64,000 bases of DNA from Brachynemurus nebulosus (taxonomy: Eukaryota > Arthropoda > Insecta > Neuroptera > Myrmeleontidae). Numbering within the stretch: position 1 is the stretch's first letter; every line of letters begins with the position of its first letter. Both the position numbers and the translations under genes were made by a program. The notes under the pieces are model-generated. The model searched no databases and was not told where the DNA came from. It saw nothing but the letters and a program-made list of their open reading frames with translations. The stretch is from the NCBI GenBank assembly GCA_035578155.1, contig JAPWDM010000016.1:8855044-8919043 (forward strand), in the 5' to 3' direction. Shown here piece by piece: positions 12,701-25,543 of the stretch.

Positions 12701-12866
12701 ACACGATTTTAAACATAGGAACACTTGTTTAAAACATTTTGAACTGTTTGTTTTATAAATTTAAAAAAAAAAAACTGTTTTTTTTCCATCCCTGCCTAGG
12801 ACCCCCTAACAATAATCAAAAGGCAAATTGTATACCTCTTTCAGTGCATACTCAACGTCACCTACC
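9784..12866. mobile_element. Foldback element with inverted arms, split by a hAT insertion
   Basis: The left end AGGTGCTAGGTGACATCGAG is mirrored by the right end GTCACCTACCACCT near 12860. Long inner blocks (CCGGAAATGGAAAGATCG with CTTTCCATTTCCGGGG; CATGTCGTCGAC with GTCAACGACATGCG) are also inverted. The left arm holds a second, partial repeat of its own end at 10371-10700. The ORF at 10121-10342 is just one reading of an arm. Without the hAT insertion the element is about 1.45 kb. Confidence 0.75.
11168..12794. mobile_element. Non-autonomous hAT element, 1627 bp, 8-bp target duplication
   Basis: It starts CAGGGTTGG and ends CCATCCCTG, and is flanked by a perfect 8-bp target duplication CCTAGGAC (11160-11167 and 12795-12802). 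An 8-bp duplication with CAGGG termini is the hAT signature. Both ends are rich in TTTAAAAC words. No transposase ORF is visible. It interrupts the right arm of the foldback element at 9784-12866. Confidence 0.88.
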
Positions 12867-15741
12867 ACCTGGGCTAAAGCAAGTAAGTAAAATAGCATGA
12901 GTAAATGAAGAAATTTAAGTAAATGAGTTGAGAAAAAATAGGAAAAATAAAAAAAGATAAGTAGGGTAAGAGACCCGATGACCGATCACTATTTTTAGCT
13001 GTATCATTAAATTAGCTTAAAAAAATTAAAAAATAAACAAAACACCCATTTTTTTTTCTTAATAAGTATGAAACCAAGTTTTTTTTATCCAATGGATATG
13101 TTTTTAAGAAAATATAACCCAAAAATTTTGATTTATTAATGTTTTTGTTTTATAATTTGTTGACGTCTATAAAAAAGCGGACAGAAAATATTAACCTCCT
13201 TTGAAAGATCAATACACTGACCCCTATGAAAAATCGCGCATTAATGTACATGAAGTACCTTCTACTATCGAATATTCGAACCATTCTCTTCCAGCCACTT
13301 TGACACTCTATCCACTACTAGGTGAGGCTATATGTCATAGAGTATTATCATAGAGTGACATCTAGTGAAACATAGAACGTCAAAGCAAAAGCCAAGAACG
13401 GTTTAAATATTCGATAAAATAAACCATTAAAATCACAATTTCGTTTCGCTCTCTGCTCATCTTTTAAAAAAACATTGTATAAGATCTGACTTAGCCGTTA
13501 ACCATTGTGAATTTTTAAACAGTTAAATTTAGTTTATATTGTATCTGTATGTGTCGTTTCAGATGTAATACATACATATCATACATATTATGTTTGACGT
13601 TTTTATTTGAAAATACCTATATAAATAACAATTTGGAAGTTTTAATTCAATATTAATTATTTTTCAATTGATTTTACGTTCTGAAATAAATAAAATATTA
13701 AAGTAAAATTATAAAAACGGTTAGTTAAGTGTTTTAAACCCAAAAATTAATTAAAAATGTTTATAAAATAGGTATGCAATAATATAATTCTCAAAATGCG
13801 GTACCTAACTGTAAAACTCAGATCCCAAGAAGAATCAGTCATACAAATAATATTTAACGCATATAAAATTTAATTTAGCTATCCTAATCTCTTAAGTGGA
13901 CTAATAACAATTGTTTGTATACTTTTATTATGCTAATAACTTTAAAAATTCGGTGAAAAATGTTACAATTGACGACATGGGTGGAATAATAGCCTAACTC
14001 GCGTTAGAAAGTTTTTCCGTAAATTACATTTTTTTGTAGCTCTGGGATAGCTCTATTTGTAAAAAAAAATTCACTTTAAAATCTTAAAAAATAACGAAGA
14101 TATTAACAATTTTCTGTTAGGTTGTTATTTTCGCAATTTGCTATTAGTTGACCTAACTTAAATTAAACCATGTAACACATACATATATATTAATTTATTA
14201 GTATGTGCATGAAAAATTGGGTTCTAATAAGAATTATATAGGTACGGTACGTATATCCAACAAAAATATTGTTTTCATGAGAAAAAAACATGATGGAACA
14301 GGTTCTACTACCCCTAATAAAGATAAAACATTAATAAAATTTTGTAAAATATTTTTAAACCTATTTTTATACAGTACCTTCAGAAAATGAAGGTACAATA
14401 AATGACTTTTTCCAGTTTAAAAATAAAACTGATTTTTTTTTATATTCATTTATATTCTTAAATGTAGCCTATAAGGTACTTCTGATTATAATTAAAAGAA
14501 AATTATTACCGAACCTTTTTTATATCGTCGAACCTCGGCTTAATTCGACGATATAATAATTTTGTTGTGTGACCAAAGGAAGATTATTAACATTATTATT
14601 ATTATTATAGAAAAGTTCATTTACGTTTCTATGAAAATTTATTCTCACTTTGCTGGGGCTATTTTTAAAACAGAAAAAAAAACTATTAATGAAATTTTTT
14701 AACCAAAACAGATAGTTTGACATTCAAATAGTCGTACTATTATTAAATTTAAGGCTAACTTAACAACCAGAGACAAGAAAACACCCGAATAACATTAAAA
14801 AATTTCCCACGTCCCTGTGTACAAATATATGTATTATACTGATGTTGAAAGCGTAGTTTACACGATACAATAATTTTTTCTTACTGTCCCATAATTAGAA
14901 GATATCTTTAAATTTGATACTGAACAATATTAATTTCCTATAATAGCTTTGAGGACATTTAATAGCAAATTAAATATATTTTTTTATTCATTTTGCATGT
15001 TCAAAAGCTAATTTATTGGAATTTATAACTTAGTAAGTTGTAATTGACTATTAAGTGATGTGTCACATGTGACACATGTAAACTGAACTATACATATTTT
15101 GTTTTCAGAATAGCTAGTGTCATCTCTGTTCGAATTTATAAACTATAATACCGGCCATTTCAAAAGATTAACATAATTTTTTGTATTTTTTCAAATAAAT
15201 TTATATTTTACAGTTAATTACGGGTAAATTGACTACACTGAGAGAAAAATGGCAACTTAAAAATAAATACGGTCATTATTATTTCAATAATGTCCAACTT
15301 AACAAAAAAATGATATTGGAAATCCTTATTTTATTTTATTTAATAATATTTTCTACTTTGAATTAATGTTGTTTTCATATACTTTGTGCACACGATATGA
15401 AATCAATATTGTTTTTACGTTGAACAGCATTATTTCAAGCTTTTTACAATATTAACTCGGAAGGTAAGTTTCCAGCATATTAAATCAATAAAAAACGTTA
15501 TTAAATCAATAAGAAAGATTGTCAAATCAATATGGCGACATTTTAATCTGAAATGGAAACAATTTAAACACATTCATTCGCTATAGTCATACCTAAACAA
15601 ACTGAATTTCACAGTTGGTAAGTTGTGTTCAGATACTAAATTTTTTGTGTGAAAAAATGTCGGGAATTAAAAGTGATTTATAATTAATGTTAATCGATGG
15701 TGTGATAGTGTGGTGAAATAGTTAATTTGTGGTGAAATCAG
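12867..15741. other. No gene recognised; one 12-bp hairpin
   Basis: AT-rich sequence without convincing ORFs. At 14521-14555 TATATCGTCGAA and TTCGACGATATA form a perfect 12-bp stem around an 11-nt loop. ACACTGAGAGAAAAATGG at 15236 looks like a repeat end, but no partner was found. Confidence 0.45.
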
Positions 15742-17575
15742 TTAAATGAAAAGGACGAAGACGCCGAAAAATTAACCAAGTGGTTACAGCAGTCTGGCTT
15801 GGAAAACATTTTGCCATATTTACAAAGTAAGTTTTCTTACTTCAATTTCTTATATGTGCCAAATATTATTTTTGGGGATACTACGATTAGTACGGCGCCA
15901 AGATTTGATGACACTTCCTTATATAACTTGACAAAATAAAACGAAAAACAAGAATAAAATTTTTCGAGATCTCGCTTCGTTGTCGAGATATCGATCGTTA
16001 AACTTGTATTTAAGGTTACCCTTTGCCCGAAAGTTAGGCTTGTTATGACAATAAACTTCGATTTTTGATATAAAAACTAAGTGGTGAGGTTAGTTAAGGT
16101 TACCCTTTGCCCGAAGGTTGGGCCAGTTTTGACAATAAACTTCGATTTTTGATATAAATATATTTCACCAATATTTCACCAAATACAATATATCCGAATT
16201 TCATGAAAACTTAAATACAAGTTTAACGATCGATGTCTCGAAAACTAAGGCGAATTTCAAAATTTTTTACTTTTTATTTTTTGCTTAGAATGCCAAAATC
16301 TATCAGATCCGCTTGTCAAATTTTGTCGCCTCGGATATCGTACTCGTGCCCACATCCCATACATACAATATATTGGAATTCAAAAACAAGTTTAACTCGA
16401 AAACGAAGCGAGATCTCGAAAAATTTTATTCTTGTTTTTCGTTTTATTTTGTCAAGTTCTATAAGGAAGTGTCATCAAATCTTGGCGCCGTACTTATCGT
16501 AGTCTTGCCTTATTTTTTATTTGATTTCAAATAAATCGTTAGAAAACTTCTGCTAATGCTAGAAACTAGAAATTAAGTTTGAGCGTCCATTGGAACAGAT
16601 TGATAGCAATTACAACTAATTTTTTATATTTTATACAGTTTGAATCTGTTGATTGTTTTGCTAATGTTTGTTCCATAAGAGATGTGAGATCGTTGATGTG
16701 TTGGGAATAACTATTGATGTTTATCTTTCTTTTCTGTGCTTTTTCAGGAATACTACTTTATCCCACGGGAAGGTAAAAAAACACCTGTGGTAGGCTGTAT
16801 CAAAAAGATGTGAACAGCAAAGTCAAGAAGAGGAAAACGAAGACGCTATCTCCAGTCGACTCAGTAGCAGAATCCACAGCGCAGTCAGCAGCAGATTCAG
16901 TTGAAGAAAACTCGGAAATAGATAGTTCTATTGCTTTAGCTCTTAAAGTGTCATTAGGCAGAGATACAGCGAATTGGAATGAAGTGTGTGACAAATGGCA
17001 AAAAACCTTTGTTATACGGCGAAAGGAATTGTCAACTTTAAGCAACATTGACTTTTTAAAGGCCTGGCCTATTTATGCCGATTCCAGAAGCTCAGATTTG
17101 GTAACTAAAATTCTATGTGAATTAAAATAAATTTTAATCAAAAAACGATTTATTTCAGATGAAAAAAGGCTTCAACCTCCTATATCCCAACAAAGAGCAT
17201 ATGTTGTATGCGAAATGGGACAAATTTAAGAAATAAATTCAAAGATTTTATGAGACAGAACCGCGGAATGATTATTGCAAGGAGCTTTGTACAATAGCTA
17301 AGTGCACCGCAAATAAAGGTAATAATGTAATTTAAGTAAAATTAAAAATGAATAACATTTGTTATTGTTTAGATTCCCAAGACTATATTTTTGCAACACT
17401 TCTCAACGGAATACTGCCTTGTTCAGCGAGATTTAAGGACAATTCTGGAAAATGCAGCAGAAAAGCCACTATTTCAGATGCAAAAGAAAGTTTTGCCGTT
17501 CGACTTTTGTGCATCAATGATTACGAGAAACAAATTGATGAGCTTGTCCCAAATTACTTTTCTTCTGGACAGTGA
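15742..17575 (+). pseudogene. Multi-exon pseudogene with SAM-like start and a DAKESF-type C-terminal region
   Basis: Four segments join in phase. The first, 15742-15826, follows an AG, reads LTKWLQQSGLENILPYLQ (SAM-domain-like) and ends at GTAAGT. The second, roughly 16793-17100, is K/R- and S/E-rich, then reads IDFLKAWPIYADSRSSDL, and ends at GTAACT. The third, 17159-17318, begins after TATTTCAG, reads LLYPNKEHMLYAKWDKFKK, then hits an in-frame TAA at 17234-17236 before continuing to a GTAATA donor. The fourth begins at 17373 after TTTAG and contains ATISDAKESFAVRL before a TGA at 17573. I recognise the layout (SAM-like start, WP.Y..S.....I..DF..LYP, K.TI.DA.ESF) as a repeated uncharacterised family in animal genomes, but cannot name it. 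The internal stop, the abrupt end and the unclear join between the first two segments argue for a pseudogene. A MITE sits in the first intron. Confidence 0.5.
15877..16506. mobile_element. MITE with about 110-bp inverted ends
   Basis: The left end ACTACGATTAGTACGGCGCC is matched by GGCGCCGTACTTATCGTAGT at the right. The inner parts (ACACTTCCTTATA...TTTTCGAGATCTCGCTTCG) are inverted as well. The ORFs at 16233-16534 are readings of this repeat. It lies inside the first intron of the neighbouring pseudogene. Confidence 0.75.
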
Positions 17576-17734
17576 GACAGGAATATACAAATATCTCAAA
17601 AGCAAGCTAAGTGCGCTTCAAAACAAGTGTAATGTGATTAAAAATAAAAGTAAGCGACTTTGGCTTACGCCGATACGAAATGGCCCATTTCAAAGGTTTG
17701 CTGTAAAATTCTTTTAATTTTAATAATATATAGG

Positions 17735-17795
17735 TAACTATACCCGGTTATATACCCAGGTATTATATAACTATACCCGGTTATATAATACATAA
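17735..17795. repeat. Short tandem repeat with ACTATACCCGGTTATATA
   Basis: AACTATACCCGGTTATATA occurs twice, with a related TACCCAGGTATTATATA between the copies. Confidence 0.6.
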
Positions 17796-17890
17796 TAGCT
17801 ATTATTTAAGAATATTTTTGTTTAAATTCTTGTTCCTTATCTTTTATTAGTAAGAGATATAAAATTTATTATAGGGATTCTATATAAATG

Positions 17891-19674
17891 TAGAGTCCCT
17901 ATAATAAAAATAGAGTCGTGACATGTCAGCCATTTTCTATCCAAAACAGAGCGGGAAGCTTCAAAATTAATTATCACATATTTAAGTAAATGTTTTTGAA
18001 TACATAATTATTGTTAATAAGTTATGAATTTATGAACAATTAAAAAATTTTGATTTAATTATTCTTTCTAGGTTAAACTAAATGATTTTTGTCAATATTT
18101 AATTTATTTCCAATCTATTTTACGCAAACTTGGGACAAAAAATACCGGAACCAATCAGCGTTCCGCACACATGTCACGATTCTAATGCTCTAATGTAGAG
18201 TGCCTATAATAAATAGAGTGATGACATGTGTGCTGAACGCTGATTGATTCCGGCATATTCTATCCAAAGTTTGCGTAAAATACATTGGGAATAAATTAAA
18301 TGTTAACAAAAACCATTTAGTTTAATTTAGAAAGAATAATTAAATTAAAAATTTTTAATTGTTCATTAATTCATAACTTATTATGGTTTATTTCACTTAA
18401 ATTTAACCATGTTTCATCACCTTGAATTTAAATAATTTCCGTTTTCTTGGCTTTATCTCTTTCATTATTGCATTTACGTAAATTTTAGATTTGCAGTTTG
18501 TTTTTAGAAAAGAATAGAAGATTGATTTGCTTTGAATATAAGAATTATTTAATTTTTTAACGATAACTCATGATCAGTTGTATTTGAAATGAGGTATAAC
18601 AATAATTATGTACTCAAAAATATTCACTCAAACATGTGATAATTAATTTTGAACCTTCCCGCTCTGTTTTGGATAGAACATGGACGACATGTCACGACTC
18701 TATTTATTATAGGGACTCTACTCTAATTTAGAGTCCCTATAATAAATAGAGTCGTGACATGTCTGCTGAACGCTGATTGGTTCTGGCATTTTGTATCCAA
18801 AGTTTTCGTAAAATATATTGGAAATAAATTAAATGTTAACAAAAACCATTTAGTTTAATATAGAAAGAATAATTAAATTAAAAATTTTTAATTGTTCATT
18901 AATTCATAATTTATTATCGATAATTATATACTCAAAAATATTCACCCAAATATGTGATAATTAATTTTGAAGCTTCCCGCTCTGTTTTGGATACAAAATG
19001 GATGACATGTCACGACTCTATTTATTATAGGGACTTTACTCTAATTTAAAGTCCCTATAATAAATAGAGTCGTGACATGTCTGCTGAACGCTGATTGGTC
19101 CCCGCATTTTGTATCCAAAGTTTTCGTAAAATATATTGGAATTAAATTAAATGTTAACAAAAACCATTTAGTTTAACATAGAAAGAATAATTAAATTAAA
19201 AATTTTGAATTGTTCATTAATTCATAATTTATTATCAATAATTATATACTCAAAAATATTCATCCAAATATGTGATAATTAATTTTGAAGCTTCCCGCTC
19301 TGTTTTGGATACAAAATGGATGACATGTCACGACTCTATTTATTATAGGGACTTTACTCTAATTTAGAGTCCCTATAATAAATAGAGTCGTGAAATGTCT
19401 GCTGAACGCTGATTGGTTCCGGCATTTTGTATCCAAAGTTTTCGTAAAATATATTGGAATTAAATTAAATGTTAACAAAAACCATTTAGTTTAACATAGA
19501 AAGAATAATTAAATTAAAAATTTTGAATTGTTCATTAATTCATAATTCATTATCAATAATTATATACTCAAAAATATTCACCCAAATATGTGATAATTAA
19601 TTTTGAAGCTTCCCGCTCTGTTTTGGATACCAAATGGATGACATGTCACGACTCTATTTATTATAGAGACTCTA
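17891..19674. mobile_element. Tandem array of five MITE copies
   Basis: Five copies, each beginning TAGAGTCCCTATAATAAA and ending with its inverse (GACTCTATTTATTATAGGG), start near 17891, 18196, 18729, 19047 and 19365. Copies 3-5 are about 310 bp. Copy 1 is inverted relative to the rest. Copy 2 is about 525 bp because of extra sequence at about 18380-18570. The same 8-nt spacer CTCTAATT (CTCTAATG once) separates neighbouring copies and follows the last. No transposase is present. Confidence 0.85.
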
Positions 19675-19695
19675 CTCTAATTTAGAGTATGTGGA

Positions 19696-19815
19696 TAAAT
19701 AACCGCAACCAAATAACCGTGTACAAAATAACTGAATGACAAGATAAACTTAGACAAAATAACCGAACGATAAAATAACTGTACGACAAAATAACCGAAC
19801 AATCAAATAAACATC
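19696..19815 (+). repeat. Degenerate 16-20-bp tandem repeat
   Basis: Words like ACAAAATAACCGAACGA recur five to six times with small changes. It directly follows a stub of the MITE array. Confidence 0.6.
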
Positions 19816-20030
19816 GTTAATTATTCTTTTGAGTTAGGGTACATGCGGCTGTGATATGATTAAGATTTTTCTTGCTCCCAATATATAAAAGATGGCTAAA
19901 TTGCAATAGACCTTAGATGTTGGTATTTAAACTATTGCATTTAAAACGAACGTTAATGGGTGAAAACTATTGTATTTAAAAAGCTAGGCTTGGGAAAGAT
20001 TAATTTGAAAAATCAAATAGTAGATGATAT

Positions 20031-20450
20031 AATACCCCTGTCGCAGCATTCTGCATAACATAGCGAATTTCCGTTTATAGAAATTAGTTTTTCTCGGAAA
20101 CTAATTGACATAGAACAATAGTTTAAAGAGCTTTTTTATGTAATTTTTTCTCCTCTTTTAAATGGTGTAAAGAAATTTAGCAAAAATTTTTGAATAAGTG
20201 GAAATTTTGGCAAAAAACTAATTTTTTACAAGAACAAAAACCATGCTCCTGGCATCCGACGTGTCTGGCTGAAGAACTCATTCAAGGGTTTGGGACTTTC
20301 AATGTTTTCAACAAATTTCGTAAATATTAGATACTTCGTTCGAGAGTTATCGCGCGGACACATATATACATATCGCTCGTTTTCTGTCCCAATCTCTCCA
20401 AGTTTTGGACACACAACATAAACGTATTTAAATCTGTGTTTTCATCACAA
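20031..20450. mobile_element. Solitary half of a foldback element, family 1
   Basis: AATACCCCTGTCGCAGCATT matches the terminus of the complete foldback at 60736-61248. GGCATCCGACGTGTCTGGCT at 20250 matches the inverse of 58605-58630, and CTTCGTTCGAGAGTTATCGC at 20337 matches the TA-flanking motif at 6481. The ORF at 20226-20414 is incidental. Confidence 0.6.
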
Positions 20451-20924
20451 TGAACTTAAGATTTATGCTAATTACTAATAAGATATAATATAAAAATCTC
20501 ATGTCACAATGTTTGGCTAGGATAAGCTCTGAAACTACTGAACCGATTTTGATGTGAGATGATATTAGTTAGTGCGTGTCAAACACGCACTTGACGAATT
20601 TTATTTTATTTTAAATGTAGTGTTTTGATTTTGAATTGACAGTTGAGATGATTTTCCTATAAGAATGTCTAATTTCTAAACATAAATACATAATTCTTAA
20701 TTCTTAAATGTTAAATATGAATGATAGTTCTTTACGATAGGTATATAACTACAAATGAAGTATATATAAGTTTATAAAATATTGTTTTTAAATCATATAA
20801 AATAATTTGTTTTCTCCTCATTTCATAACGGCACTGTATGTGTATCTGTATGTATTTTAAAAAAATATTTTTGGTTTGCCAATTATGTGTGTTTATATAT
20901 ATACATACCTATATTACCTATGTA
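20451..20924. other. No gene recognised
   Basis: AT-rich sequence without a convincing gene or repeat boundary. Confidence 0.5.
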
Positions 20925-21352
20925 CACTGGAGCATCGATTATGCGAACTATAATAGGTTTGGTTAATCGATCATTTTCGAAAAAAAAAAAAACATTAGTG
21001 TTATATTATGTATATGAGCATAGTGAAACGAATAAACAATAATAATAAACCCAAATATCTTTTGTACATACTACGATGCTTACACAAAAACAAATAAATA
21101 AAAATTACATATAGTACATAAAGGTACATAACGCTAAATAATGGTAAACACGTAAACAGCAGGTTTATATTTTAGAAAACAACAAAAAGTTCCACAATAG
21201 AGGTAGGAGTTACAAAAGCATTAATTTGCCAAGGGAAAAAACTATCAAGGAATAAGGTGATTAAAGAAATAGACGGAACTACTACTAAATTTGAATTTTG
21301 TCTTCTGGAACGCGTTTGGTTAATCGAGGTTCAGATAATCGATGCTCCACTG
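20925..21352. mobile_element. pogo/Tigger-type MITE, TA target duplication
   Basis: The ends CACTGGAGCATCGATTATG and ATAATCGATGCTCCACTG are inverted and flanked by TA (20923-20924, 21353-21354). GGTTAATCGA words near both ends resemble pogo-class termini. No ORF of note. Confidence 0.8.
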
Positions 21353-22304
21353 TACTTATTTTATTACTTGTTTAGTATCCATGTTTAGTATAGCTGGTGT
21401 ACTTTTTATTTAAAAAATCTTACTTAAATTTTTAATTTAATTTAGGTTGTTATTGTATCCAAGTTGTCATTTTCATATTAATCCGTCGCCAATAATTTTA
21501 TTTGAATTTCGGAAATAAGAACCTAATTTCTGAAATATTTAAATCAATTTATCTCAAAACTAGTATTTTGAAATTAGGCTATTATTCCACCCATGTCGTC
21601 AATTTATAACTCATGTGTTTTACATAATGATCATCCATCATACTAAAAATTCACGAATTCAACAAAAATTTTTCGATATATATATGTATTTCTTAAATTA
21701 AGTGAGGAGGCATTAAATGTGAGGTGAATTTAAATTGAAAAATAATCATTCTATTAATAATAATTTTTTTTATCAAAGGTTTCTTTCAGAAATAACTTCA
21801 TTAAGATATAAATGTCAAAACTGATCGGACTTATAACCCCGATCGACAATGGGGTCTTTTACCCTAAGTAATATAAGATTTTATTTAACATACCATCAGT
21901 GGCGTAGCGTGGGTGTCGGCTGCCCGGAGCGGAAGAAAATTTTACCGCCCTCTTATGTAGGTATTTCAGTTTAATGTATACTATACATATGCTATACATA
22001 ACATACATTAATTATAGAGAACTTTTCGGCAAGAACAGTCATCATTTTTTTTCATTATACAGGTTAGAATTTAAATAAAAATTTTATTTAAGTTTTACAA
22101 TCACATTTATTAATACAAAAATTCTTATACTTCAACCACTTAGATACATTGATATAACTTAGGTACCTGTCACTTAAAACTACACATTGACGATCGACAA
22201 GATTAAATAATTAGCGAATTGAATATAAAACGCAAATCAATTTTTAATTAAAACTACAACGATACTATAATGTAATATTTTTATATTTATTGAAAAGTAA
22301 TATA

Positions 22305-24242
22305 GGGTTGGAGTGCTAAAAGTTCGCCACTTAAACAATTAACGACGTGCAGAATTCTGAATTTTGAATTTACGCGTATTTTGATTATCGCATTAAATAC
22401 TTTTAAGTATTGCGTTTCTAACTAAATGGAGATTAATTTTCTAAATTAATAAACAATTAAAATATTTTAACTTTTATCTTTAAAAATGTATTTGCCTTAA
22501 GTCGGCCAAAAATGTTCCTAAGGTCGCCCACCTGGATTTTTCATAATATAAATGAATTACCCGATTGTAGTTTATTATGACGCTAAGGAAAACGCTTAAG
22601 GAAAACTATTCTAACATTATAATATAATATTAATTTAAATTTAAATCAAAACAGAATTATAAAAGTACATTTTTAAATATTTTTTAACCAATATCAATAA
22701 TTGGTAATCATGATTACAAACTACATTTAGAAAATGTAACTTTATTTTATTAAATTTTCGATTAAATTACATTTTGTAATCGTAATTTGTAACCGTTTTT
22801 GAATTACAAAATATATTATTTAATTACATAATTACGATTAATTTTGCTTAAGTTACCTATAAATAAGAATAAAACTGCAATCTAAATTAAAGCAATTTCG
22901 ATAGTGAAACAGTTAGGTTAAAGGGTAAATTAAGGTATGGTTGGCAAATAGATTGTTTATTTTATTAATTTGAGGCCTAACAGAGCCTAAATTAATCAAC
23001 TGTAATCAATTTATGATAATTAATTCGATATCGATAATTTTCGATAACGAAAAGTAGGTTTTGATAGTCCCAATGGTCCCAATATGTTCGGAGTATCCAC
23101 AACTTGCTTCGATTAAGTCTTCAAAAATTTCGTTATTTTTTCGCTACGACGCACCGTTTACGACATATTTACGATCAAAAGTTTACGTTTACGAAAAGTA
23201 TCGAAAACTAATTTTTTCGAAAGTATTCTAATGGTGATTAAATCAATGAGACTAACAGAGACTAAATTAACCAGTTATAGCCAATCTATGATAAGTTACG
23301 CGGTATCGATAATTTTCGATAACGAAAAGTAGGTCTCGACAGTTCCAATTTTACGATCAAAAGTTTACGTTTACAAAAAGTAACGAAAAGTAATTTTTTT
23401 CAAAAATGTGTTACGGCTAACCAACTCAATCGGACTAATAGAGTCTAAATTAACCAGTTATAACCAATTTATAATAACTAATTCAATATCGATAATTTTC
23501 GATAACGAAAAGTCGGAAAAGTAGGTTTCAGAAGTCGCAGTAGGATTGGAATAACAATAACTCGCTTCGCTTAAGTCTTCAAAAATTTTGTTCCTTTTTC
23601 GTTATGATGCGTCGCTTATGAGGTATTTACGATCAAAGTTTTCGATTACGAAAAGTATCGTTTAAATACAAACAATAAAAAGACATTTAGATTTTAGAAT
23701 TGCGTAACTTTAGGAGCACTTTTTATAACTACTACTTACAGCCAGTGTGTTAATAATAACATAATAAGTACAAGAAAACTAGTGTGTTGACGGCCTGGCC
23801 GACCTTAGGATTTCTCTACAAATTTTATCCCTAATGTCGGCCGTACGTTTTTTTTTTTTTTTTTAGATTTCAAACGATAAACGTTTTAAACAATTTCTAA
23901 CTTCTTAGAGGTGTATAACGTTATCAAATTTCGTAAATTCAATCGTTATTGATAAAAACTTATAAAGTAATAGCTTATTTCCCGCACTGACTAAACTTAG
24001 AAATTATAGAATGGCCGATCCATTTTCAACACAAGTTGTCATTTATGAATCTATTATGTGTAATAAAACATTAACTACTTGATAAAAATTATTGATTTTA
24101 AAAATCGTAAATCCAGAATAGATGAGACTTTTGTTTCTATATGATTATCAAGCATTTTCGATGTTTTAAAAGCTTGCTTTTTAAAAAAAAAACAACTAGT
24201 GGCCGACCTCAGGGCACCGGCCGACATTAGGCAATCCCACCC
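22305..24242. mobile_element. Probable TA-flanked element nested in the hAT element
   Basis: GGGTTGGAGTGC at the left and GCAATCCCACCC at the right are near-inverted and flanked by TA (22303-22304, 24243-24244). Both sides include GTCGGCC-type words. The TIR is short and imperfect, so the call is moderate. The ORF at 24075-24308 is incidental. Confidence 0.5.
22974..23680 (+). repeat. Three imperfect repeats rich in TCGATAACGAAAAGTA
   Basis: Blocks starting near 22974, 23250 and 23431 share CTAA.AGA...TAAATTAA and CGATAATTTTCGATAACGA followed by a TTTACGATCAAA block. They are internal repeats of the nested element. Confidence 0.65.
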
Positions 24243-25543
24243 TATTAGGTATTTGTTAGAATTAAAAATAAAACTTCCGTCTTTAATTAAAAAAAAAAAA
24301 TTCGTCAAATGCGTGTTTTTGACACGCTCTAAGTAATGTCATCTCAGTGAAATGTTAATTTATGATTTTTTGTTAACTCTATAGTTGTTCAGAGCTCTAC
24401 AGTCCTCTTGCGTTTATTCAATATGGATGTACAACTCAATAATTATTCAGTCACAAAACGATATTAATATGTCATCTTCGATGACATAAAAAAATTTATA
24501 CGTTTACTTTTTTCAAGAGCAAAGTCTTTTATTGTACCATCAATGTCTATGGCATCACACACCTCTTGCTAAATAGACAAGATAGCCAAATTAGTTAGTC
24601 TTAGAGTACTACTATAAATTAAAGTTTGAACAACACATCAGACAGTCCAACATACAATTACATAAATATAATATTTAATACTCACACAGTTGAATGTTAG
24701 GTACACGTAGCGGAAAAATTCAATTTTTCACAAAGTTGTTGAATAATTTCATAACCACTACACCTAGTTATTTACACAAAAATCACAATTTGGAAAGCGT
24801 AACATAATTAAGATACGAGACAATGTGAAATGGACAACTGACGATCCATCAATAAAACTTTCTTTGAATTGTCAAACTTTGTCAAAGCATTATGTAATTC
24901 TCCGTACCTTAAAGGGACTTCCCCGTACGTGAAATAAAATATATTGAACTTAATATAAATTGAAGTCATTCTCACTGATTATTAATCATAAACGGGGAAT
25001 TCCCACAAGTACAGACGTTGTTGCCAGTCGCTACCAAATATCATTCAAAGAAAAGGGATTCCCCGACTTCGCCACAAAATAAGTAATGAAAAATTTCATG
25101 TTCCTTTCAATCGGTCCGAATTTGTAGTTGCGATAAAAATATAAAATGGTTCAAATATTTACAAAATATTTTTATTATTTATTGTTAAATTTTGCCGCCC
25201 CTGCCGCCCCCACTACGCTACGCCACTGCATACCGTTATCTGCTAGTCGCCGTCGGCGGCATGACTGCTCTCAATATGTTTATGAATGAATTATAAATTT
25301 ATGAGGAAATATGAATTTCATAATTGTGATTTTGCTAGCAAACGTTTAGTCATAGTGTTTTTTCTATCATAAAATTTGAAAAAAAAATGTGTCACTTCGA
25401 AACGCAGCCTCTCAAACATCAACCATTTTGACTGACGTCGTTCTCACATTTATAACATTATAGTTTTTGGAGTGCTTGAAAATTTTTGCACATCACCTTT
25501 TGCTATCTTTTAATATACCTACATAGTTATATTTATTTAATTC

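Larger units (their letters stand above)
21897..25228. mobile_element. Decayed hAT-type element, 3.3 kb, 8-bp target duplication
   Basis: The termini CAGTGGCGTAGCGTGGG and CCCACTACGCTACGCCACTG are inverted. The flanks CATACCAT (21889-21896) and CATACCGT (25229-25236) match in 7 of 8 bases. No transposase frame is left. A probable TA-flanked element (22305-24242) lies inside. Confidence 0.75.
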
